NCBI GenBank assembly: GCA_039545355.1
Contig: BCJJ01000011.1
Location: 1,086,851 to 1,150,850 of the forward strand
Direction: 5' to 3'
From: Trichosporon coremiiforme
Taxonomy: Eukaryota > Basidiomycota > Tremellomycetes > Trichosporonales > Trichosporonaceae
Length of the DNA stretch: 64,000 nt
Shown here one piece after another: positions 52,562 through 61,761 of this stretch. A program made the position numbers and the translations under genes. Under the pieces are notes generated by a model. It saw only the letters and a program-made list of their open reading frames with translations, was not told the origin of the DNA and did no database searches. The number at the start of each line of letters is the position of its first letter. The stretch's first letter is position 1.

Positions 52562-53754
52562 ATGGCTCTTCCTGCTCTCTCTGGCGTTGAGGCCGCCAAG
52601 CGTCTTGCCGCTTACGCCGCCGTCGACCGTCACGTCCTCAAGGGCTCCAAGGTTTGTAAAGGTGGAGGCACGTCATAAACAGCGCCGACAACGTTCGAGA
52701 GCTACTCAAGCCGTTCCGGCAAGCCAGCAGAGCACGTTGTCAGCACAGAGAGTCAATTTGCCTGCCTGGAGCTGCTACCGCTGGCCCCTCTTGTCGCATG
52801 GCAATGTATAAGCTGACCTTCGCAGCTCGTGGGTATCGGCTCTGGCTCGACCGTCCCTTACGTCGTCGACCGCATTGTCCAGCAGGGTGTCGAGGCCAAC
52901 AAGGGCCGTCTCTTCTTCCCCACTGGTGAGTCGTCTTATCCAGATCTTCAAGGGTTGCTAGTGGCCTTGCTACTGCTCCGTTATCTTCACCACATCGCCC
53001 CCCGCAGACATGCTGTGCCTCGAGACCATGAGCTGACAATCCAGGCTTCCAGTCGAAGCAGCTGATCATCGACGCCGGCCTTCAGCTCGGTGACGTCGAC
53101 CAGTACACCCGCCTCGACGTGTGCATTGACGGTGCCGACGAGTGAGTTTACAGCTGTCGCTCGAGCATATAGTCTGACAGATAGGGTCGACGCTCAGCTC
53201 AACTCGATCAAGGGCGGTGGTGCTTGCCAGCTCCGTGAGAAGGTTCTCGCCGACATGTCCGACGTCTGGGTCACCGTCGCCGACTTCCGCAAGAACTCCG
53301 AGATCCTTGGCCAGAACGTGAGTACTCCGCAGTGCATGGCCAGCTCCCTCATTGCCAGCCTTCAACCTTCGAATGCACGACTCTGAGCTAACGCCCCCAG
53401 TGGAAGCAGGGCATCCCCGTCGAGGTGGCTCCCTTCGCCTACGTCCAGGTCATGGACCGGCTACAGAAGGCGGGCGGTGCCCCCGTCCTGCGCATGGGCA
53501 AGGCCAAGGCCGGCCCCGTCGTCAGCGACAACGGCAACTTCATCGTCGACTGCCCCTTCGCCGAGGAGCAGATGCGCGACCCCTTTAAGCTCCTTACCAC
53601 CATTAAGCTCATGACCGGTGTCGTCGAGGTCGGCCTCTTCTGCGGCCTCGCCAAGGGCGCATACTTCGGAAACGAGGACGGCACCGTCACCATCCGCACG
53701 CTCACTGGCACCGAGCAGATCAAGGAGGTCCCCACCGAGGCTCCTCTCAACTAA
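52562..53754 (+). CDS. RKI1: ribose-5-phosphate isomerase A
   Basis: It interconverts ribose 5-phosphate and ribulose 5-phosphate in the non-oxidative pentose phosphate pathway, in the cytosol. Five exons (52562-52651, 52826-52925, 53045-53141, 53185-53317, 53401-53754) give 257 aa. RpiA marks are [16 protein letters not shown] (the GxGSGST phosphate loop), the active-site DVCIDGADE string, and the [20 protein letters not shown] string with the KGGG/Lys-Glu pair. [15 protein letters not shown], the GNFIVDCPF strand and [18 protein letters not shown] complete the family pattern. All exon phases agree. The first intron is 174 nt and the others 43-119 nt. It lies in tandem 446 bp behind CDC10 with no evident functional link. 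Confidence 0.96.
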
Positions 53755-54996
53755 AGTAAACTAGACTCATGCATTTCATTTTTTAGGGTTCTGCTACACT
53801 GGAAAGTTGAGTTTATAACTCATCATGCGTCGCACGTTCGATGGCAGCGACAGTTGCGCCGTGCCGCGTAGGCTCACTACGGTCGCCGATCGCCGAGCTC
53901 GTCAGCAGTTGCGCCTCACGCAACTCAACCCCAACACTCAAGCTCGCAGCGTTCTGCCGTATCAACATACTTCCATGGCGATCCGGGGTCCCGCAGAGCT
54001 TCTCTTCCGACGGGGTTCACCGCGTTCCTCGCACCGTTCTGCATGCAAAGAAGCCCGGCCCAAAACTCACCGAAATGTAGACTCGCGCCACAAGTCCCCG
54101 GCCTTATCACGGAATGACGTGTTGCTACTTTTCGATCGCTCGCACCCAAAGTCTCGAGGCTACAAAAAGTCGAAACTAACCATCTCTCTGTCACTTCACC
54201 AACCCATCATCGTCCAAACGGCCATGCAAGAGCTTCGCGATACGCGCTGCGGCAACTACTGACGACATGCTCGCTCCCCCTTCCTCCCCCGCTCGTCTCT
54301 CCTTCCTCCAGCCCCTTCCTCTCCGTTCCCTCCTTTCTCCTTCCTATCTCCTCCTTCTCTTTCTCGAAGCTCTGCGCCAAGCACGAGCAACGACCCCAGA
54401 CATTGCCTAGAGCGTTTTCCCGTTCCTCGAGAACATCCTAGTGGGCGCCCTTACTATATGACTGGAAGAATAGCGGCTTAGGTCTAGACAACCTGCGTCG
54501 TCTGAAGCTGCGGATCCCTCGGGTTTCGTGGCAGAGGGCGGCCGGCGCTGCGTCGTCCACCCTTGGCTATTCTTTTCGTGGATTGCTGAGGACTATACGT
54601 CGCTAACATTTCAACACCTGTAGCCTAACTTTTCTCTTGCTCTTACCCAATGAATTATGTCTTTCTGCCTTACACTTTGCCCCTTCTCGCTTGACTGACA
54701 GCACCAGGCTCGATGTGTCTCAGATGTATCACAAGGAGCTTCTAACCCCGGGTGATAGCCGGGCAGAGGAGCAAGGCCCCGAACTCGCCTGGGCTATTCT
54801 CAACACCTCTGAGGGTCCACATGAAAATATGCTGTTTCTCCCTCCATTCGCACCCATGCCATTTGCTCATGTTGTCGACCATCCTCTACACCTCCTGCTC
54901 GTCGGAAGGACAGGGCTTCAAACGCACTTCCAGATCATCGAGTGGCCTCGCGGCAATGGCGCGACCGTGCTGCGAGCTATCATGAGCCTTACAGCA
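53755..54996. other. 1.2-kb region before the tRNA gene
   Basis: No coding frame is supported. A 95-base pyrimidine-rich tract (about 54271-54365) is the only notable structure. Confidence 0.5.
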
Positions 54997-55077
54997 GGCC
55001 ACTTAGCTCAGTTGGTTAGAGCGTTCGCTTCACATCTTGATCGCGAGAGGTCGACGGTTCGAACCCGCCAGAGGTCA
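54997..55077 (+). tRNA. tRNA-Val (anticodon CAC) with 7-nt intron
   Basis: The cloverleaf can be drawn. The acceptor arms are GGCCACT and AGAGGTC with discriminator A. The D stem is GCTC/GAGC. The anticodon stem is TTCGC/GCGAG with the loop TTCACA(intron)C. The T arm is GACGG-TTCGAAC-CCGCC. Anticodon CAC is at 55031-55033 and the intron TCTTGA plus T follows position 37 (55035-55041). The A box TAGCTCAGTTGG (55004-55015) and B box GGTTCGAACCC (55056-55066) match pol III consensus. Two stem mismatches (5-68 A-A and 50-64 A-C) are unusual and may mean a weak or decaying copy or base errors. Confidence 0.78.
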
Positions 55078-55079
55078 CG

Positions 55080-55084
55080 TTTTT
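55080..55084 (+). terminator. RNA polymerase III T-run terminator
   Basis: TTTTT lies three bases after the tRNA discriminator base, the normal pol III stop. Confidence 0.8.
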
Positions 55085-55467
55085 GCCTCCCAATCATGCT
55101 GCAAGCATGCCGGGGGCTTGCGAGATGTATCCTTCGTCGATTGGGAAGGAGTTGAGGTGCCATGAGGCTGTGGAGAATGTGAGGGGGTCAGCAGATGGAA
55201 GGTGAGTGAAACGGGCGAATGCCCCAGATGCGTCCTTCCTTTGCTCGGACGCCACATGCAACTTCCTTCCGACCCGTTGGTTCTCATCAGCCATGAGGAG
55301 TAAAGTGCTGCATGGTCTATTGTACACGGTCGCATGAGAGTCTATGATAGTGAGTTTCGGTCATTTACTAACTAGGATTGATACAACGTCCTTCCTGATG
55401 TCCGCGGAAGGCGCTTTGGGGATGTGTGTGATGGTGGCGGTGGGAAGGTGGGTGTTACTTGTAGCGC
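55085..55467. other. spacer, tRNA to ABC transporter stop
   Basis: No gene is seen. It should hold the ABC transporter 3' UTR. Confidence 0.5.
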
Positions 55468-57981
55468 TCACTTGAAGCGGTCAGCCTGGAGCGAGTAGAA
55501 CTCGTTGTAGCGGCCATTGAGAGCGACGAGATCCTCGTGCGTGCCATACTCGACAATGCGGCCGCGCTCCATGAAGGCGATCTTGTCTGCGCGGCGGACG
55601 TTGCCGAACCCGTGGCTGATGAAGATCGTGGTACACTCGTGGCGTTTTCCGAGCGAGAGGAGGTTCTCAAACAGCTCGCTCTCGGCGCGAGGGTCGAGGG
55701 CGGCGGTGGGCTCGTCGAACACGATCAGATCGGCGTGGGCACGCATGAAGGCGCGCGAGAGGGCGACGCGCTGCCACTCCCCGCCTGAGAGGTAGGTGTC
55801 GTTGCGGGCGCGCTTGTGGAAGTCGCCGAGGGCGACGTCGTCGCGCGAGAGGTGGTAGTGCTTCTCGGCGTGCTCGCGTGTGCACGCGGCGAGGGTGGTG
55901 TCGAGGTCAACGCGGTCGAGGATCGGCGTCGCGCCCCCGCGCTTAACGGCACGGGGGAGGATGGAGGGCGTAGTGAGCGAGCCAATGTTGATCTCCTCGC
56001 GCAGCGTGAGGCCGTGCTTGATCGTATCCTGGAACACGGTCGAGACGCGGCGCGCAATGCTGGCCGGGTCAAGGTCCTGGACACGCACGCCGTTCATCGT
56101 GATCGTCCCGTCGTAACTGAGCAGGCCCAGGAGCGCTTTCACGAGCGTGGTCTTGCCGGAGCCGTTGTGCCCGACGATGGCCAGCGTCTCGCCAGCCGCA
56201 ATGTGCAGCGTCACGTCCTTCACCGCCTTGGCGCCGTCCGGATACGAGACTGAGACATCCGAGAGAGAGACGACCATCCCGCTACGACTGTCGTCTGCCT
56301 CGCTCGCGAGCAAACCGCCACCGCTGTCGGCGCGAAAGACTGAGCGCCCCTCCTCCGAAATGAGAGAGATGCGCTTGTCGATCGGAGTGCCGGTCGTCGG
56401 GGACTTGTCAATGTTCTCGGTCTTGGTCGTGATCGCCGTGGTGTTGTCCTCGGTCTTGTCGGTAGTGACCCCCTCGCTGATGACAGAAGTCGCCTCGTCG
56501 ACGGTCTTGTCCGTGCCCAGCTCGAGGCCGAGTCCGACCCTGGAGTCCGTGTCCGGCTTGGCCTCATGCTTGATCTCGAGGATGTCTTTGAGAGAGTTGG
56601 ACTCGGCCGCGACGACCTCGCGAAGTTGCTTCAGATCCATGGACTCGGCTATGCGCTGGAGGAGACGCTTCTTGGCGGCGGGGCTGGGGACACAGCCGCG
56701 AGTAGTCTCATAGTCGATGAGGGCGGCGCGGTTCCTCTCATCGTCCCTCGCAGCGACGTAGGGAAGGAAGAAGAACACGTGGTTCAAGGCGTCACGGGTG
56801 TTGTCGAGGAAGTCGCACAGACGCCAGTTGAGATCCTCCATAACGTGGTGGATGACGATGAGGCTGCCGAGACTGGCATCGATGGACACGAGCTTGGTCG
56901 CAATGAGGAACCACGACATGGTGCTGAGGATCGAGTCGATGAGGGTCGTGGTGCTGCGTCCGGGGAGTTCACCGCGCATATCGGCCAGACCCTCGACGCA
57001 CCGCTCCCACTTTTCGAGGAGGAACTCGCGCATCTCGAGCATGTGCACCTCGTCGACGTGGTTGCGGAACACGCCGTCGAGCGTCGACTTCAGCGACTCG
57101 AGCTGCCGCTGCTCGTGCGAGCGCCGGATGCGTCTGTCCTGGTAAGTGGCGCGGGGCCAGATCCCGTGGATGGCGCGCGCGAGCCAGGGGAGGAACACGA
57201 TCAGGAGAGCGTAGCCGGACACACCGGTGCCGCCGAGAGCGACCCAGGCGACACTGAGCTCGGACGAGATACCGATGACACGCTTGAGGAGGAGACACAT
57301 GGCACGCAAACGATACCTGGGCTCACTGAGCATCCAGCGCCCCGATCCGTCGGGGTCGTACGCGCGCTCTTTGCCGGCATGTACTGCCGCCTCGTGCAGC
57401 ATCGCAACGCGGTCGTCGTCGCGGGGCCCGGCGGGGTGCTCACTCAGCCTGAGAGAGAGGTAGGCACGCTCGACCTTCCAGCAGTACAGGTCGGCCAGGC
57501 GGCGGTCAAGTTGATCCTCGCGCCTGCGGGTGAGGTGCGAGAGAATGCGGATCATGACGACCATGCCGGCCGTCCATGCCGCGAGGGAGACGGAGACATC
57601 GCCGCCAGTCAGACTCTTCTCAGCGAGGTCCATGAGCTTGGTCGTAGTCCACATTCTGTGTGTCAGTGGTGCCCTGGGGCGAGAGGGCCGTATCACTACT
57701 CACGAGAGAGAAGGCAGAAGAGCAGAAGCAACGGTGAGCGAGAAGTACTCGAAGAAGAGGCGCAGACCATCGCCGTACTCGGGGGAACGCAGGAGGTCGA
57801 ACAGACGGGGGATAAGGATCCAAAGCGCATCAAGGCCGATGCGAATGTTGGCGAGCGTAAAGCCGCGAGCTTGACCGGCGGGGATGATCTCGCCGGTGCC
57901 GTTGCGGCGCGACTGCAGCCACAGGCGCTTCGTGACGGGGTCACCGTCGTACTGCTTGGGAAGGGTGAACTTGGTGAGCAT
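55468..57981 (-). CDS. ABC half-transporter with divergent membrane domain
   Basis: Two exons (57704-57981, 55468-57655) give 821 aa. The start is the ATG at 57981 (MLTKFTLPKQYDGDPVTKRL); upstream frame lacks an ATG. Several hydrophobic spans fit a degenerate exporter-type membrane domain: ANIRIGLDALWILIPRLFDL, EYFSLTVASALLPSLS, WTAGMVVMIRIL, VAWVALGGTGVSGYALLIVF, and MSWFLIATKLVSI. A 150-residue Thr/Asp/Ser-rich linker follows. The single nucleotide-binding domain is complete: Walker A GHNGSGKTT, Q-loop VFQDT, signature LSGGEWQRVALSRA, Walker B LIVFDEP and H-loop ISHG. It would work as a dimer. Poor conservation of the membrane part and the long linker before the NBD set it apart from MDR/ATM/PMP groups I know. 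Substrate and membrane are unknown. Confidence 0.82.
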
Positions 57982-59689
57982 CGTGCCACTAGATCGACGA
58001 TCGAATTGATAAGGTGCGAACAGCGTCGAGGAGTGGCCGGGGGAGGCAGCGAGATGACGAGTCTCGCGAGTGTCGTCAGGTACAGTAACTAGGGGGGAGG
58101 CGGGATCGAGAGTCCTCTGGCGAGAACTCGAGGGGTGGTAGCGAGGATGCGGGTAAGGAGAGGGGTGGTGAGGATTGTCGATAGACAAGCCGTACGGTGG
58201 ATCCGATGCTCAGGCCAGCGGGCTATATACTCTCCAAGTCGAGTCCGTGTGAAAGCGAAAGGATGAAGAGAGGCGAGGAGTGCGAGGCCGACATCCCCGA
58301 CAGCTTTTGTGCGACTTGTACGTTCGTCTGTCTCGTTCGGACGTTTGCCTGCCTGACAAGCCGAGCAGATCAGAAACACAACGTCACACTCGGTGGCGTC
58401 CGTTCCTTTCGCCTGCCTGTGCTTCTCTGATCATGTGGCTGGCTGCAGCCGCGCACTGCCGACCCGACAATGGGAAGGGACAACGCAGGAATAGGGCGGC
58501 GCGACAGTGCAGCAGCGCCAGCGCGAGCGACATGGCACGACAGCGGCGCTGCTGAGCCCTGGGACCCCGGGGGAGAGTGAGCCCAGTCCGTGGACCCATT
58601 TCAGTGGGCCCTGCCATCACGCTTTGCGGCAATGTGCTGCGCTCTGATGTGTGCCTTGGCTTCGGCAGGCCGCCTGCAGCCCCGGGGCGACGATTATGCA
58701 CCTTAGCGTCGTCACTGGCTGTTTTACGCGAGCGCGTGCTTCGCATCTCCGTCCTTTGATCCTGGGGAGCCGGAAGAGCCTGGCACCTCGCGAGAGAGAT
58801 TGCGGCGAGGAGCAGGGACGAGTGCACAAGCGCATGTATCGCGCTCGGACACTTGCGAGTGCGTCTCAGCACACCTTATGCCCTTTGGCAGGGTGATGCC
58901 ACCGGCCCTTCGGCGAGGCACGACCGATCGGCCAGTTTTTCCCTCTGTGTCCTCTCGATGTCTTGGCTTCCTCTTGCTGACAGTTTGGATCTCTCTGCGC
59001 TCCCCACTCGCACTTCGGCGCTCGCGCTCCTCCATGATCATATGGGGGTGCTCGTTACACGTCCGGCAGGGCGCAGAGATAACGGTCCGGGACCGAACCA
59101 AGCTGCCTGCCATAGTCACCAGACATTCCGGCTCGAGGCAAGCGGCGAGGAATCGGAGCACAGATGACGACTCGATAGGATGAGACAGCGGATCAGACGG
59201 CATGAGATCCGCAGATGCGAAGATAACGACTGACCAGCCAGGGCCCTTGTTTTTCCAGGGAGGAGAGAAATTCCGGAACACTTCCACCGGTCCTCGCCGC
59301 CCGCAACGTTGCTCGACGCACTGGCGTGATCGACGCGACTGCTGACCCCAGGTCTTGCGCATCCTCTCGACCCCAGAGCTCAACAGCCAGAGACGCCACC
59401 CAACGTAGTGGTGCAACACGGTTCAGTCGCCTGACGATCACTGCGTCTCTCCCCTGGAAATGCCATGACAAACCCGCCTACCCTACCCGATCAGTCGCCT
59501 AGGTGGGGGACTCTCGCCTCTCAACGATAACAGTGCGTCCAGTTTGATTTTCGACCCGACCCAGTTGTCGCCTGTACACATGGGAGGAACAGAACTCCGC
59601 TCGCAACGCTTCGCCCAGCTCGACAATAGACAGATGCATCGACAGTAGCTTCTGAGAATGCTCACCTCATCATTTTTTCTCGTGCCAGA
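57982..59689. other. 1.7-kb region upstream of the ABC transporter
   Basis: No coding frame is supported on either strand. Open frames near 58384-58872 and 58724-59419 (minus) are Arg/Ser/Cys-rich and lack ATG context, splice chains or motifs. Confidence 0.45.
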
Positions 59690-59836
59690 ATGCGAAAGGT
59701 CCCTCGCACCCCGAATGTGATGCCACCCGCCATCACCGACGGGCTCCAGGACAACACGATTATGCACGTTTCCAAGCAGGGCAGGGACGGACCCTCCGCC
59801 CCAATCGTGCCCAACAAGCCTGGGGGAGGCAGGTGA
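59690..59836 (+). CDS. possible 48-aa small protein
   Basis: An ATG preceded by an acceptor-like stretch (a T run, then GTGCCAG) opens a 48-codon frame ending PNKPGGGR and TGA. The sequence, with PPAITDGLQDNTIMHVSKQG in the middle, is balanced in composition and reads like a structured peptide rather than GC-driven noise. The terminal codons AGG TGA overlap a perfect GTGAGT donor, so this could instead be one exon of a longer transcript, but I found no partner exon with a start. It converges on the phosphatidylserine decarboxylase gene with 98 nt between stops. I do not recognise a family. Confidence 0.35.
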   Translation: MRKVPRTPNVMPPAITDGLQDNTIMHVSKQGRDGPSAPIVPNKPGGGR

Positions 59837-59934
59837 GTCATGTCGACGTTGCGGCCGTCGTATGCGAGACAGGCCCCATGAGATCTACGGCTCCTAGGCG
59901 TCCGGCTTGCCGTCTGTTGAGACGTAAGGGCACA

Positions 59935-61761
59935 TTACTGGACACGTGTAGCCGTACCGATGTGCTCGCCGACCTTGACGAGCGTCTCCATGCCGTCGTC
60001 TGAGGTCGTGACCAGATCCTTGTCAAACTTGACACAGTGCCCGGGGAATACAACGATGCACGTGCTTCCGCCGTACTGGAAGTAGCCAAGCTCTTCGCCC
60101 TTGCGCACACGGTCGCCTGGCTTCTTGCTCCACACGATGGAACCAACCAGCATCGCCCCGATGGCGACGAAGGCAGTACTCGTGTTTTCGAGACCGGGGC
60201 CCAGGTCCGCGTCGATCATCATCACACTGCGCTTGTTCTGCGTGAACACATTGAGATCTGCAAGTCAGTGCAGTTCCATCTCGTCGTCGGCGAACTCACT
60301 CTCATTCACAGCTTGCGGGTTCACAGCTGTGTGTCAGCTTTTGGTAGGGTCAAGCTAGCTTACTGTACAGGTCACCGTCGATGTCGGTCTGCGAAACGAG
60401 CACGCCGTCGACGGGCGAATGGAAGCGGTGGTAGTCCTGAGGTGCGAGGCGAGCGACGGCGAGCGCATAGTCCGAGTGTCGAAGGAAGGCTTGCAGCGCT
60501 TGATCCTGCTTCTGGTCGGAGATGTTCGTATTGTTCGTGACCTTCGGATTCTTCGCGATCTCCGACTTGAGGTCCGAAGGCGTGCTGCCGGCCTGCTTCT
60601 GATAAGTCGCCGTAGAGGCATTGTCTCCGGCCACATCGGTGAACCCCTTCGCTGTGTCGTCATCTATCGCACCCAGAAGGTGCGGAATCGTGAACTGCTT
60701 GCCCTTGACCCTGCATGTGTCAGCTTGACCGGAATCGACTGGCAGCTGAAACTCACCAAAACTTGGTGGCGTCGTGCACCGTGTCAAAGCACGAGAGGCG
60801 GCAGTCGGCGGGCGAGTCGATGACACGGGGGTTATCGGCGGACGCGATCGGGCGCGCTCCGGGAACCAGTTTGCGGGCGAAGAACGAGTTCATGGTCTGA
60901 ACTGTTAGCTTCTCCAGCGACTCGCCGAGCTCACCGGATACTTGTCGAGGTCCTGTTCGAGCAGCTGCGATGTGTCGAGCTGGTACGTCGAGATGAACTT
61001 TGCGATGTGCTGCTTAACCTGCGGTCCAGTGGCGTTGTACAGCTTGCCCTCTGTTCGTCAGCTTCATGCACAACAAAGTCAGCTGTCACCTACCTCGCAC
61101 GCTTTGGGTCTTGAGCATTTGCTGGATCTTGCCCCTCTGCACGAGGTTCTCCTGTCTGTCAGCTACGTTTCGGCCCACTGAGCTCACCCCGGACACGAAG
61201 AGCAAGTGCATACCTATCCGCACATCTGTTGTTAGCTTCATACCAGACTCTTACAGCTACGTACAGAGCGGCATCGGCTCGAAAAACTTGCGCCCCGACT
61301 TGCGATCCACGACATAGTTTCCTGCTGGTCAGCTAACACCATCAGAAACATAGCTGAAACTCACCCATATGTTCCTTTGCAAAGAGCTGCATAATCAGCT
61401 CAGCAAACTTCCGTCAGCCCACCTTGTCCAGCGTCTCTGAGGAAGGGAAGAAGCTCGCCACCGCCTGCCTAGCCTCCTTGAGCGTGGGGTGGACTTTCTC
61501 GAGATTCTTCTGTGCGTCTGAGGCTGTTCTTGTCAGCTAGCACTGCGTAGAAGTAGTTATCTCACGAGCAGGGTACTCCTTCCCTCCTCCGAGAAAGTGG
61601 AGACCGACGTTCTCGACGACATGGCCCAGTGAAGCGGCAAGAGCTTTCGCCTCCCATGAGTCGGCAGCGTCCGCAATAGCTGAGGGCGGGGAGGGCTGTC
61701 GCTCTGCCCCCTGCTGAGGTGCCGTTGACGGCGGGGGTGCTTGGGGTGGTGGTCCTGCCAT
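59935..61761 (-). CDS. phosphatidylserine decarboxylase, Psd2-like (GGST type)
   Basis: It converts phosphatidylserine to phosphatidylethanolamine with a pyruvoyl group made by self-cleavage. Eleven exons in phase give 474 aa: 61566-61761, 61423-61523, 61365-61386, 61321 down to 61265, 61188-61225, 61094-61151, 60935-61050, 60757-60896, 60364-60710, 60300-60326 and 59935-60257. All ten introns are 36-46 nt. Marks are [60 protein letters not shown] (the DYHRFH motif) and [13 protein letters not shown]. In the last, Ser of GGST (about residue 432) becomes the pyruvoyl group of a 43-residue alpha chain. GGST rather than LGST, and the lack of a presequence, favour an endomembrane Psd2-type enzyme, though no C2 domain is present. 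The N-terminal 30 residues are Pro/Gln-rich. Confidence 0.94.

Noticed and set aside
61387..61422. In-frame TGA in the phosphatidylserine decarboxylase gene, possible stop-codon readthrough or pseudogene
   Set aside because: A 36-nt intron (GTGGGC donor, GCTGAT branch, CAG acceptor) removes it in phase and matches the size of the other nine introns in the gene.
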